From NCBI GenBank assembly GCA_934098485.1, contig CAKOOH010000001.1:167434-231433 (forward strand): a stretch of 64,000 bases of DNA, written 5' to 3'. Under the pieces are notes generated by a model. It saw nothing but the letters and a program-made list of their open reading frames with translations. It had not been told where the DNA came from and ran no database searches. The DNA is from an uncultured Bacilli bacterium. Lineage in GTDB: Bacteria > Bacillota_I > Bacilli_A > RF39 > UBA660. A program made the translations under genes and the position numbers. Shown here piece by piece: positions 51,405-60,110 of the stretch (positions within the stretch are counted from its first letter, which is position 1; every line of letters begins with the position of its first letter).

Positions 51405-51540
51405 CTAGTCTCACCATATTAAGTATAGCATAAAGTTTTACAAAATTTCAAAAATTAATAAATATTTAGCAATTTTTATGATTTTTTTGTGATTTTAAAA
51501 ATAAAATATATAAATGATGAATTATTTAATTAAAAATTGG

Positions 51541-51568
51541 TTGTATTTTGTGGATTTTATGTTATAAT
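51541..51568 (+). promoter_or_regulatory. Promoter of the tRNA-Arg/Pro operon
   Basis: -35 TTGTAT (51541-51546), 16 bp, -10 TATAAT (51563-51568). The rest of 51405-51540 is plain AT-rich DNA with nothing recognised. Confidence 0.7.
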
Positions 51569-51588
51569 GTTTTGTGTAACTTGTTTGT

Positions 51589-51665
51589 GCGCCCATAGCT
51601 CAACTGGATAGAGCGTTAGACTACGGATCTAAAGGTTGGGGGTTCGACTCCCTCTGGGCGCACCA
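51589..51665 (+). tRNA. tRNA-Arg (anticodon ACG)
   Basis: Acceptor GCGCCCA/TGGGCGC, anticodon loop CTACGGA, T loop TTCGACT, CCA encoded. Confidence 0.95.
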
Positions 51666-51671
51666 TTTTAT

Positions 51672-51748
51672 CGAGAAGTAGCACAGCTTGGTAGTGCACT
51701 ACGCTTGGGACGTAGGGGTCGCAGGTTCGAATCCTGTCTTCTCGACCA
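51672..51748 (+). tRNA. tRNA-Pro (anticodon TGG)
   Basis: Acceptor CGAGAAG/CTTCTCG, anticodon loop CTTGGGA, T loop TTCGAAT, CCA encoded. It sits just left of the integrated element. Confidence 0.95.
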
Positions 51749-51758
51749 GTTGTTTATA

Positions 51759-51782
51759 AAGCCTTTATTTAAGGCTTTTTTA
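51759..51782 (+). terminator. Terminator of the tRNA-Arg/Pro operon
   Basis: AAGCCTT / AAGGCTT stem and six T; the T run is also the start of the 79-bp repeat. Confidence 0.88.
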
Positions 51783-51854
51783 ATTGCATTAATTATTTTC
51801 AAACACACTATCAATCTACGTTTTTATAAATTATTTATTATCTTTACCATTTCT
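51776..51854 (+). repeat. Direct repeat, left attachment-type site (attL)
   Basis: 79 bp, identical to 54160-54238 except for one base (A 51801 versus G 54185). It starts in the tRNA-Pro operon's terminator T run and ends two bases before the stop codon of an integrase remnant. Confidence 0.82.
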
Positions 51855-51855
51855 A

Positions 51856-51960
51856 TTAGTTCATTTTGTACATATGAGTATATGTATTTAAAGTTATAGC
51901 AATATTACTATGACCTAAATACTTTGAAACTAAACTATACTTGTTCCTTTCATAGTTCTC
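51856..51960 (-). pseudogene. Integrase (tyrosine recombinase) C-terminal remnant
   Basis: 34 codons ending in a TAA read SLVSKYLGHSNIAITLNTYT followed by HMYKMN. LGHSN (active-site His) and NTYTH (nucleophile Tyr) are the final catalytic motifs of phage-type integrases. An in-frame TAG lies just upstream, so the rest of the gene is lost. Its place next to attL is where int normally sits. Confidence 0.8.
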
Positions 51961-52058
51961 ATGCTATAATAAGAGCATGAGAAAACTCCTTGTCTTGTTG
52001 GGACGTTGTTTTTTCATATTTTTGACTCTTACTTGTTACAGCAAGTTGGGTCTTTTTT
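51941..52058 (+). ncRNA. Candidate small RNA within the element
   Basis: -35 TTGTTC (51941-51946), 18 bp, -10 TATAAT (51965-51970), with a perfect CTCATGCT / AGCATGAG inverted repeat (51958-51981) over the -10. About 55 bases downstream an ACTTG / CAAGT hairpin with outer GAC/GTC pairing is followed by six T (52053-52058). The transcript would be ~80 nt, with no long ORF. Not a family I know. Confidence 0.4.
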
Positions 52059-52902
52059 ATTTGATTTCAATCTTTTTCAATTCTTCTTTTTCAATTTCTT
52101 TAATTGATTTTTCAGGTGTTGGAAGTTTTTCCGGCATAGTTCCACCAAGTTTCTTTATTGTATCTCTTATAGCCTTACCAACTTTATAATGTGTACTAGT
52201 TGCAATTTGCTCATTCGCTTCTTCTTGTTTTTCTAACAGTGCTTCTGTTTGTGTTATTCTAAATATATTAGCACCTAATTCAGCACTTCCCATATTATCA
52301 AGAATATCTTCTCTATATCTTAAACCTTTTCTTTTAGCAATATCATCTGCAGTTTCACCATTGTATAATCCTTTATAACCAGCATTTGTAAATTTATCAA
52401 AGTTTTTTACACCTTTTTCTTTAGCTATTTTATATAGTATTTTATTTCCGTCTTTTGTTTGTTTTCTTCTGTATAATCTTTTTTCGTTTTCACTTAATTT
52501 GTTATACTCATATTCTGTTAATTCCATTTTTCTAGTTTGAATTGCAAAATAGGTTTGCCCTAAGGCAACTGCTTCGTATTTTGGATTTGCATTTTGAACT
52601 ATTAAATAGCAAGCGTATCGGCTTAATTTATAATCTATAATTGGTTTGGTAGTCTTACCTGCTGTTACGATTTTGGTGTTTACACCAAAATGGGAATTGA
52701 TATTATTATTACTTTGAGAACACGAAATTTGTGCTTTTTCAATTACTGCAGAAAAATATCTCCATTCTTTATATCCTAATATCTGTTGTAATTCACGTGC
52801 CTCCCAATATTCGTTGCCTTTCTCATCAATATGTTTAATATCTTCAAATGTTTTATCTTTGTATTCTTCTATATTGTATTTTTCTTTAACTTCTGTATTC
52901 AT
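52057..52902 (-). CDS. dinD: DNA-damage-inducible protein D (DinD)
   Basis: 281 residues, near the E. coli DinD length (274). Motifs YWEARELQQILGYKEWRYFSAVI, DYKLSRYACYLIVQNANP, QTYFAIQTRKME and NAGYKGLYNGETADDIAKRKG fit the BRO/DinD family. E. coli DinD is SOS-induced and inhibits RecA filaments. It lies in the same direction as the element's repressor, which suggests SOS-linked control. The start follows a GTGAGGT site. Confidence 0.9.
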   Translation of the reverse strand: MNTEVKEKYNIEEYKDKTFEDIKHIDEKGNEYWEARELQQILGYKEWRYFSAVIEKAQISCSQSNNNINSHFGVNTKIVTAGKTTKPIIDYKLSRYACYLIVQNANPKYEAVALGQTYFAIQTRKMELTEYEYNKLSENEKRLYRRKQTKDGNKILYKIAKEKGVKNFDKFTNAGYKGLYNGETADDIAKRKGLRYREDILDNMGSAELGANIFRITQTEALLEKQEEANEQIATSTHYKVGKAIRDTIKKLGGTMPEKLPTPEKSIKEIEKEELKKIEIK

Positions 52903-52955
52903 TCCTAAACCTCACTTTCATACTATATTTTAAAAACACCTACACTAGCATATTT

Positions 52956-53159
52956 TTAATCAAAATTTTTTTTCTTTTTGTTCTTTGATGTAATTATAAT
53001 TCCTTTATTAATTTTATCAATTTTACTATCTATTGTTAGTTTTTTATATATTAAATCTAAATAATCGATTTGTTCCTTATTTAATTTATTAAAATCATGT
53101 ATTGCATCAGCAAGTTGGTTAGCGACTTTTTCAGTCTCATGTTTTTCTAAATCTGTCAT
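52956..53159 (-). CDS. Short hypothetical protein of the element
   Basis: 67 residues, helical and charged (HETEKVANQLADAIHDFNKL) with a Lys-rich end. Its start overlaps the repressor stop by one base, so it is co-translated with it. No family recognised; it could be an accessory regulator. Confidence 0.55.
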   Translation of the reverse strand: MTDLEKHETEKVANQLADAIHDFNKLNKEQIDYLDLIYKKLTIDSKIDKINKGIIITSKNKKKKNFD

Positions 53160-53878
53160 TATAATTTAGTCCTCTTTTCTCTAGCAATTCCTACGATTTT
53201 AACTGGTAATTTTTCGACTTGTTCTTTATTGTAAAATGTAGGTTTATATCCATCACTATTATTTAAATTAAATGGAACAAGTGTTATTCCGTTTTCTGTA
53301 ATAGTAACATTTTTAAAAGTTGCATCATAACCGTTAACTATAACAGCACAGTCTTTGTTATTTGCTAATATATAATCTTCTATATGTTCAAATATTACTA
53401 TATCGTTATCATTATATTTTGGAAACATACTATCACCACTTATTTGTAAACCATAATATGATTTTCCACCTTTAACCCAGTCTTTAGGGATATTTATATA
53501 TTCTAATATATCTTGCTGTGCTTCTATTGCTATGCCTGCTTTAATAGTACCTAATACTGGTATTTGTATTGTTTCACAATCTATATCTACTAAAGTACCA
53601 TTATCGAAAGATAATTCTTGTAATAATCTTCTATTTATTTCATTCCAAACGTCAATTGGATTTTCACCTAATGCTAAACATATTTTTTTAAATATATTAT
53701 TTTTCATTCTAGCTTCATTACTTTCATATCTAAAAAGTGATTGCCTCGTTACAATATTATTTAATTTGTTTGATAATTCTTCCAAACTATATCTTTTTTT
53801 TATTCTTAATTCTTTTATTACTAAAGAGGCTACTTTGTTAAGCTGAAAATCTAAGTTTTCATCATTATCAAAATTCAT
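53159..53878 (-). CDS. LexA/CI-type phage repressor with S24 self-cleavage domain
   Basis: 239 residues. N-terminal helix-turn-helix (IKKRYSLEELSNKLNN ... RQSLFRYESNEARMKN) and C-terminal S24 peptidase: cleavage-site Ala-Gly in GTIKAGIAIEA, catalytic Ser in ISGDSMFPKYNDND and a Lys in ATFKNV. Such repressors cleave themselves when RecA is activated by DNA damage, relieving lysogenic repression. Its own promoter region and the divergent promoter at 53952 are the expected operators. Confidence 0.9.
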   Translation of the reverse strand: MNFDNDENLDFQLNKVASLVIKELRIKKRYSLEELSNKLNNIVTRQSLFRYESNEARMKNNIFKKICLALGENPIDVWNEINRRLLQELSFDNGTLVDIDCETIQIPVLGTIKAGIAIEAQQDILEYINIPKDWVKGGKSYYGLQISGDSMFPKYNDNDIVIFEHIEDYILANNKDCAVIVNGYDATFKNVTITENGITLVPFNLNNSDGYKPTFYNKEQVEKLPVKIVGIAREKRTKL

Positions 53879-54159
53879 ATTTAATTATCCTTTCTTCCAT
53901 TATTATAACTCAAAAAAGTGAAAAAAACAGCAAAATTGTAACTTTTTACGTTGACAAAGAAGAACGTGTGATATATTTTAAATGTAACGAAAAAGAGTTG
54001 CTTTTATAAAAATACGGCGACCATCAACGGTTCGCCATATCCCATCAATGTTGTCTATAATTTTTTTTCCTTTTAGCACATAAAATTTGACTTTTACATA
54101 AAATATAGTCAAATGTAATTACATTCAACTGATCGTGACCCGTAGGGTTGTTGTCAGTA
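53879..54159 (+). other. Repressor-divergent promoter region and structured non-coding DNA
   Basis: A plus-strand -35 TTGACA (about 53952) with a TATTTT/TATATT -10 faces away from the repressor, but no gene follows. Downstream are inverted repeats ATTTGACT / AGTCAAAT (near 54088-54117) and a nested ACTGA...GACCC/GGGTT...TCAGT hairpin (54127-54158) running into the T-rich attR. It may give a short RNA of ~180 nt, or be the remnant of a deleted early operon. Confidence 0.45.
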
Positions 54160-54238
54160 TTTTTTAATTGCATTAATTATTTTCGAACACACTATCAATC
54201 TACGTTTTTATAAATTATTTATTATCTTTACCATTTCT
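54160..54238 (+). repeat. Direct repeat, right attachment-type site (attR)
   Basis: Partner of 51776-51854 with 78 of 79 bases equal. Confidence 0.82.
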
Positions 54239-54293
54239 CTTTTTATTTAATTAAAAATTTAGTATAATTAATTATAATAAAGGGTGATAGCAA

Positions 54294-56627
54294 GTGGATG
54301 AAGAATTAAAAAAAATAGATGAGTATTTTAGAGTGCTTAATTATTTATCATGTGCACAAATATATTTAAAGGATAATCCTCTTTTAAAAAGAGAATTATA
54401 TTTAAATGATGTAAAGAAAAAATTAGTGGGACACTGGGGAAGTGCGCCTGGCCAAAATTTTATTTATGTGCATTTAAATAGAGTTATCAACAAATATGAT
54501 TTAAATATGATATATGTATCTGGCCCAGGACATAGTGGACAAGCCATGATTGCTAATGCATATTTAGAAGGAACTTATAGTGAAATGTATCCTGATATTA
54601 CAGAAGATGAGGAAGGATTAAAAAGATTGTGTAAACAGTTTAGTTTTCCAGGTGGGACTCCTTCACATGTAGCACCAGAAGTACCAGGAAGTATAAATGA
54701 AGGGGGAGAATTAGGTTATAGTTTAGCCCATGCCTATGGTGCTGTACTAGATAATCCAAGTTTAATAGCAGCAACGGTAATTGGTGATGGAGAAGCCGAA
54801 ACAGGTCCACTTGCTGCTTCATGGCAAATCAATAAATTAATTAATCCGATTAAAGATGGAGTAGTGCTTCCAATTTTACATTTAAATGGTTATAAAATTG
54901 CTAACCCAACTATTTTGGCTAGAATTAGTGAAACAGAATTAAAAAAATATTTTGAAGGACTAGGATATCATCCATATGTAGTAAGTGGTAGTGAAGAAAA
55001 GATTTTACATAAAAAGATGGCTACTACTTTAGATGAGATTATTTTAGAAATAAAAAATATAAAAAATAAAGCTTTAACTAGACGTAATACGGATAGACCA
55101 ATGTGGCCGATGCTTATTTTAAGAACACCAAAAGGGTGGACGGGCGTTAAAGAATATCATCATTTAATGATCGAAAATAGTTTTAGATCTCATCAAGTAC
55201 CGATTGCGGTAGATGAAAAAAATATTAATAATGTTGATATATTAGAAAATTGGTTAAAAAGTTATAATGTATCAGAATTGTTTGACGAAAATGGAAGATT
55301 AGTTAAAAGACTAAGAGATATAGCACCAAAGAAAAACAAAAGAATGAGTGCTAATCCAGTTACAAATGGGGGATTATTATTAAAAAATTTAAAAATTCCT
55401 GATTATACAAAGTATGGATTAACTTTTAGTAACCATGGTGAAAAAACCGCAAGTGATATGTATGTTTTAGGTTCATTTTTAAAAGATGTTATTAAAAGCA
55501 ATGATAATTTTAGAATATTTGGACCTGATGAAGCACTTTCTAATCGTTTTAACGAGGTATTTAAAGTAACGAATAGGCAGTGGAATGCAAATAGATTTGA
55601 TTATGATGAATATTTAGCAGCCGATGGTAAAGTAATTGATGGAATTTTATCTGAGCATGTTTGTGAAGGATTACTTGAAGGCTATATTTTAACAGGAAGA
55701 CATGGAATTATGCATAGTTATGAAGCCTTCATAAGAATAATTGACTCTATGGTAAGTCAGCATGCTAAGTGGCTTAAAATGTGTAAAGAAATTCCATGGA
55801 GAAAAGATATTGCTTCATTAAATATTATTTTAACTAGTCATTGCTGGCAACAAGATCATAATGGATTTACTCACCAAGATCCAGGATTTTTAAATCATTT
55901 AGTTACAAAAAAAGCCGATACGGTAAGAATTTATTTGCCGTGTGATGCTAATACTTTATTATCATGTGCTGATCATATTCTTAAAACGAAAAATTATATT
56001 AATGTTATAGTTGCATCTAAACATGAAAGACCTCAGTGGCTTAGTATTGAAGAAGCCAAAGAACATTGTGCTAAGGGTGTAGACATCTTTAAATGGGCTA
56101 GTGATAGTAATCCTGATGTTGTTCTTGCATGTGCAGGTGATACACCGACTTTAGAAGTTATGGCGGCAAGGCAAATTTTAAAGGAAGAATTACCTGAATT
56201 AAAGGTAAGAGTTGTAAATGTTGTTGATTTAATGAAACTGGTTTCCAATGAAGATCATCCACATGGATTAACCAATGAAGAATACAACCGCATATTTACA
56301 AAAGATAAACCTATTATATTTGCTTTCCATGGATATCCTAGTTTGATTCATCAATTAACTTATAAGAGATATAATCAAAATTTACATGTTCATGGCTATA
56401 TTGAAGAAGGAACAATAACAACCCCTTTTGATATGAGGGTAGTAAATAAATTAGATAGATATCATTTAATATTAGATGTTTTAAAATACGCAAAATTAAA
56501 AAATGATAAGAGAAAAGCATTAATTAAGAAATGTGAGGATATTTTGACTTATCATTACTATTATATAAGAGAAAATGGAGTAGATATTCCAGAAGTTACT
56601 AATTTTAAATGGATAGATAAAAAATAA
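54294..56627 (+). CDS. xfp: Xylulose-5-phosphate/fructose-6-phosphate phosphoketolase
   Basis: 777 residues, standard length. HWGSAPGQNFIYVHLNR, YVSGPGHSGQAMIAN, SFPGGTPSHVAPEVPGSINEGGELGYSL, and the thiamine-diphosphate motif GDGEAETGPLAASWQINK are diagnostic. It splits sugar phosphates into acetyl phosphate and a shorter sugar phosphate in the phosphoketolase pathway, suggesting heterofermentative sugar use. GTG start after GGGTGATAG. It begins just right of the integrated element, and a membrane metallopeptidase-like gene follows after 16 bases. Confidence 0.97.
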   Translation: MDEELKKIDEYFRVLNYLSCAQIYLKDNPLLKRELYLNDVKKKLVGHWGSAPGQNFIYVHLNRVINKYDLNMIYVSGPGHSGQAMIANAYLEGTYSEMYPDITEDEEGLKRLCKQFSFPGGTPSHVAPEVPGSINEGGELGYSLAHAYGAVLDNPSLIAATVIGDGEAETGPLAASWQINKLINPIKDGVVLPILHLNGYKIANPTILARISETELKKYFEGLGYHPYVVSGSEEKILHKKMATTLDEIILEIKNIKNKALTRRNTDRPMWPMLILRTPKGWTGVKEYHHLMIENSFRSHQVPIAVDEKNINNVDILENWLKSYNVSELFDENGRLVKRLRDIAPKKNKRMSANPVTNGGLLLKNLKIPDYTKYGLTFSNHGEKTASDMYVLGSFLKDVIKSNDNFRIFGPDEALSNRFNEVFKVTNRQWNANRFDYDEYLAADGKVIDGILSEHVCEGLLEGYILTGRHGIMHSYEAFIRIIDSMVSQHAKWLKMCKEIPWRKDIASLNIILTSHCWQQDHNGFTHQDPGFLNHLVTKKADTVRIYLPCDANTLLSCADHILKTKNYINVIVASKHERPQWLSIEEAKEHCAKGVDIFKWASDSNPDVVLACAGDTPTLEVMAARQILKEELPELKVRVVNVVDLMKLVSNEDHPHGLTNEEYNRIFTKDKPIIFAFHGYPSLIHQLTYKRYNQNLHVHGYIEEGTITTPFDMRVVNKLDRYHLILDVLKYAKLKNDKRKALIKKCEDILTYHYYYIRENGVDIPEVTNFKWIDKK

Positions 56628-56643
56628 GATTTTATGGTGAACG

Positions 56644-57786
56644 ATGACAAATTTAACTGATAAAGATATTGCTTATTTACAAGAAAGATTAGAATCTAAT
56701 GCTAGAAATTATTTAAATGTGATTGTAAATGAGTATGGTCAATTTTTTAGCGATTTAAATAGCGAAATGCTAGCAAAATTAAGAGCTTCTTCCAAAATAA
56801 TTGAAGTAGATGAAAATTTTGATCGTTATTTTGAAAATCAAAAAGAAGCGATTAAAAGCGATTCATCTTTAAGTGAGCCAGAAAAGGAAAAGGAACTATC
56901 AGAAATTAAGCCTTGTTTAGCTCATGGTGGCCGGGTATATGATGATAATCGAATACATGTTTATCCTTCTTTTCTAATGCAAAAAGAATCTAAGTCTTTA
57001 GAACAAATATACCAAGAATGTAATTCAGTATTAGTTCATGAATTACTTCATTTCTTTATAAGACCAAAGTATAATCAAGATTCTAAAGTAAGTAGTTTAG
57101 TAACAGAAGGACTTGTTGATATGTGTGCTAGAGATATTCATCAAAAATTAGGAATCAATGCTGGCTATTTATCAAACTATGCAGAAAATGTAGTGATTGT
57201 TAGAAAAGGGTTAGGAAATATTCAAGATGAACGGGAAGCCTACAATGTGATTTTTAATTCATCAGTAGATGATTTCTTAAGACTGACTTCTACTTCAGAA
57301 TTTAATAGTTATAATGAATTTTCTAAACTTTATTTTTATCAAAAAACTAAAGACAAAGCTGAAAAAGAACAATTTAAATCTGATTATAGAAAAAAAATGG
57401 AAAAATTAGCATCTTTGTTTCCTGATTATTCGGCCAGTCAAGAAAGTATTATAAGAGCAATTTTAAATGAATCAGCAAATTATAAAACGGAAAATGAGGC
57501 CCTTTTAGAAATAAATAAAATGGCTTTAAAAATTAGAATGAAACTTGATGGACTTTCTAAAGAACAAATCGAAGACGTGATAAGTAGAGGAATTGAATCA
57601 CCTTTAGATTCATCTTACGATAAATATAAAGAACAATTTATAAAAAATCCGAGTACTAATTTACAAGTTAGTAATAGTGATAATCATATTTCTATGGGAT
57701 TTATTAATACTACTGTTTTAATAATAATAGTTATTTTAATGATTTTATTAACGTCTTTTTTTGTTTATTGGATATTCTTTTCTTAA
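56644..57786 (+). CDS. Tail-anchored HEXXH metallopeptidase-like protein
   Basis: 380 residues. A long helical N-terminus leads to VLVHELLHFFIRP (H132, E133, H136) and, 25 residues on, TEGLVDM, a gluzincin-like zinc site arrangement. The C-terminal ~25 residues are one membrane helix. There is no signal peptide, so the catalytic part probably faces the cytoplasm. No close family recognised. It likely shares the phosphoketolase transcript. Confidence 0.65.
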   Translation: MTNLTDKDIAYLQERLESNARNYLNVIVNEYGQFFSDLNSEMLAKLRASSKIIEVDENFDRYFENQKEAIKSDSSLSEPEKEKELSEIKPCLAHGGRVYDDNRIHVYPSFLMQKESKSLEQIYQECNSVLVHELLHFFIRPKYNQDSKVSSLVTEGLVDMCARDIHQKLGINAGYLSNYAENVVIVRKGLGNIQDEREAYNVIFNSSVDDFLRLTSTSEFNSYNEFSKLYFYQKTKDKAEKEQFKSDYRKKMEKLASLFPDYSASQESIIRAILNESANYKTENEALLEINKMALKIRMKLDGLSKEQIEDVISRGIESPLDSSYDKYKEQFIKNPSTNLQVSNSDNHISMGFINTTVLIIIVILMILLTSFFVYWIFFS

Positions 57787-57843
57787 CAAATTTGCAAAAT
57801 TTGTAAAACTGCTGTATCATATCCAGAAAAAAGAGGGGGTTTA

Positions 57844-58194
57844 ATGGATACAATAGTTAGATATGCTTATCATTATAGTGATAATTATGGAGTATTTTTC
57901 ATTAGAAGACTCGATGGTGATAAATTAAAAGGTTATATTCCAGAAGGATTATACAATGCTTGCTTAATGGATTATACAGTGGCAAATAAAGAGTTTATTT
58001 CCTTAAGTAATTATAAAAAGGCGGTCAGTTTTAGTGATGATGATACAGTAGCAATGATTGACTTTAAATTAAGATTACTAAGTGATAAACAAAAAGAAGA
58101 AATGTTTATGGCATATAAAAGATATAATAATATGGGTGAACCAGTAATACCAAAAAAAACAATTTTAAATGTATTAAAAAAATTCAAAAAATAA
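57844..58194 (+). CDS. Hypothetical protein
   Basis: 116 residues, soluble, with mixed strands and helices (YAYHYSDNYGVFFIRRLDGDKLKGYIP). No motif recognised. A promoter TTGCAA, 17 bp, TATCAT precedes it (from about 57791) and a GAGGGGG ribosome site. A short terminator follows. Confidence 0.6.
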   Translation: MDTIVRYAYHYSDNYGVFFIRRLDGDKLKGYIPEGLYNACLMDYTVANKEFISLSNYKKAVSFSDDDTVAMIDFKLRLLSDKQKEEMFMAYKRYNNMGEPVIPKKTILNVLKKFKK

Positions 58195-58216
58195 AAAATC
58201 TCTACAAAATAACGGA
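58195..58216. terminator. Short bidirectional terminator
   Basis: AAATCTC / GAGATTT stem with flanking A and T runs between convergent genes. Confidence 0.65.
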
Positions 58217-58227
58217 GATTTTTTTAA

Positions 58228-58770
58228 TTAAATTCTATTTTTAATTTTTAAATAATCAATAGTTTTACCTTCATAAATGACATTTGTATTTTCAATATTT
58301 AAAAAATCTTCTGGTTTAATTAAAGAATAATCTTTATCAAAAGTTAAAATGTCATTGTCAATTAATATTTTGCTACAAAACTGACTACATAAAAGATGTT
58401 TATTACGATGAAGAATTTTCTTTCTTTGAATGTAATATAATCCGATTATATTATATTTATATTTTTTCTTATTAATTAAATAATCGTTTTTTAAATTATT
58501 TTTTAATTTTTTAAATTTGTTGTTACTTACTTTTAACTCGTATATTCTAAAATAAGAATTTTTAAAATGTTTGCATCTCTTATCATATTTTTCATTGATA
58601 AAACCGCCAGGTAGTGGAACATATGTATATTTACGACCAAATGAGTATGCTTCTTTTAGTTCTTTATCTAACGCGATAGTAACATGGACATATTTTTGAT
58701 GAGTAAAAAGCATTAAAACTTTTGATACTAAAGAACCAGAATTAGATACTATAATATATATTTTTTTCAA
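58228..58770 (-). CDS. Permuted papain-like (YiiX/NlpC-P60 type) cysteine hydrolase
   Basis: 180 residues. KYVHVTIALDKELKEAYSFGRKY has the catalytic His and the family's SFGRK block, PLPGGF follows, and LLCSQFCSKIL supplies the Cys; the His-before-Cys order marks the circularly permuted papain fold (YiiX/LRAT-like). No signal peptide is apparent. These enzymes act on amide or ester bonds of unknown substrates, possibly wall peptides or lipids. Confidence 0.72.
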   Translation of the reverse strand: MKKIYIIVSNSGSLVSKVLMLFTHQKYVHVTIALDKELKEAYSFGRKYTYVPLPGGFINEKYDKRCKHFKNSYFRIYELKVSNNKFKKLKNNLKNDYLINKKKYKYNIIGLYYIQRKKILHRNKHLLCSQFCSKILIDNDILTFDKDYSLIKPEDFLNIENTNVIYEGKTIDYLKIKNRI

Positions 58771-58912
58771 TTTTTAAAAGTAAATAACTTTCTTTTGTCC
58801 ATCTTAGATTATCACCTATTATGATTATATCATATTTTTCTTTATAAACGAAACTTAATATATCATAAGTATTTAAGGTTATGGTATACTAAATGTATGA
58901 GATGGTGATATT

Positions 58913-60103
58913 ATGGAAAATAGGGAATTTATACCAGTTGTATTAGGAATAGATGTAGGTGCTTATAGCATTGCTAGAACATTTTATGAACACTACAAAG
59001 TTAAAACTATAATCGTAGGAAAGTGTACATATTGGATGACAAGTTATAGTAAAATAACCGAAACTTATATTGTCAATGATATGAAAGAAGATATTTTAAT
59101 TAAGTTCTTAGTGGAGTTAGCAGGAAAATATAAAGATAAAAAATTATTATTATTTGGATGCTCAGAAGATTATGTTGATATGATAGTTAGAAATAAAGAT
59201 GAACTTAGTAAATATTTTATAGTTCCAATGGTTGATGAAGATGTTTTAAATAAAGTCGTTCGTAAAGAAGGTTTTTATGAAATATGTGAAAGAGCAAATA
59301 TAAATTATCCCAAAACAATTGTTGTAAATAAAGATAATTATAAAGATGTAAATATTCCTTTTAAATATCCAATTGTAGGGAAAGTTTCTAATAAGGCAAA
59401 ATATCAAAGAATTAATTTTGAAGGAAAAATGAAAGTGTTTATTATTAACTCTTATGAAGAATTACAAGATATTTTAGATAAATGTTATAAGGCTGGTTAT
59501 GATGATGATTTTATAATTCAAGAATATATTAAAGGACCAGATGCTAATATGAGAGTTTTAACTTGTTTTTGTGATGAAAACTCAGAAGTGTTATTTTCTT
59601 CAGTGGGTCGTGTATTACTTGAAGAAAAAGGGCCGGATGTTACAGGGAATTATAGTGCTATAGTTAATACCGAAGATGAAAAAATTGTAAAAGCAGCAAA
59701 GAAGTTTTTAAAGGAAGCAAAGTATGTAGGCTATGCTAATTTTGATATTAAATATGATGATGATACAAAAGAATTTTACTTTTTTGAAGTTAATGTTAGA
59801 CTAGGTAGAAGTAATTTTTATATGGGAGCTGGAAATACTAATTATTTAGCACCTGTAGTTGATACTTTTATTTATCATAACCCTTTAAAAGAATATAAAC
59901 AAAAGGGAGTAGAACTTTATCGAATAATTCCTTTTTGTACGATAAAAAAATATGTTAATAATAAAGAAATTATTAAGGAAATAAGAAAACTTAAAAGAAA
60001 TAATCCTTTAGATTATAGTAAAGATTTTTCGGTAAAAAGAAAAGCTTATATTTATATGGCTCTTATAAATCATATTAGAAAATTCAAAAAGTATTATAGG
60101 TGA
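58913..60103 (+). CDS. ATP-grasp carboxylate-amine ligase, probable D-aspartate ligase
   Basis: 396 residues. The N-terminal nucleotide-fold domain (VVLGIDVGAYSIARTFYEHY) is followed by an ATP-grasp domain with YPIVGKVSNKAKYQR (lysine at the ATP site), FIIQEYIKGPDANMRV and FFEVNVRLGRSNFYMGAG (metal Glu/Asn). This architecture matches the enzymes that add D-aspartate to the lysine side chain of peptidoglycan precursors. The next gene is an aspartate racemase, which strongly supports D-Asp as substrate. Confidence 0.78.
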   Translation: MENREFIPVVLGIDVGAYSIARTFYEHYKVKTIIVGKCTYWMTSYSKITETYIVNDMKEDILIKFLVELAGKYKDKKLLLFGCSEDYVDMIVRNKDELSKYFIVPMVDEDVLNKVVRKEGFYEICERANINYPKTIVVNKDNYKDVNIPFKYPIVGKVSNKAKYQRINFEGKMKVFIINSYEELQDILDKCYKAGYDDDFIIQEYIKGPDANMRVLTCFCDENSEVLFSSVGRVLLEEKGPDVTGNYSAIVNTEDEKIVKAAKKFLKEAKYVGYANFDIKYDDDTKEFYFFEVNVRLGRSNFYMGAGNTNYLAPVVDTFIYHNPLKEYKQKGVELYRIIPFCTIKKYVNNKEIIKEIRKLKRNNPLDYSKDFSVKRKAYIYMALINHIRKFKKYYR

Positions 60104-60110
60104 TGAAGTT

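Larger units (their letters stand above)
51776..54238. mobile_element. Decayed integrative element or minimal prophage relic
   Basis: About 2.4 kb between 79-bp direct repeats, beside a tRNA gene. Contents: integrase C-terminal remnant, a possible small RNA, dinD, a short ORF, a LexA/CI-type repressor, and a promoter pointing right into non-coding DNA. No replication, structural or full integrase gene remains. It looks like a lysogeny module left after deletion, or a satellite that depends on other elements. Confidence 0.72.
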
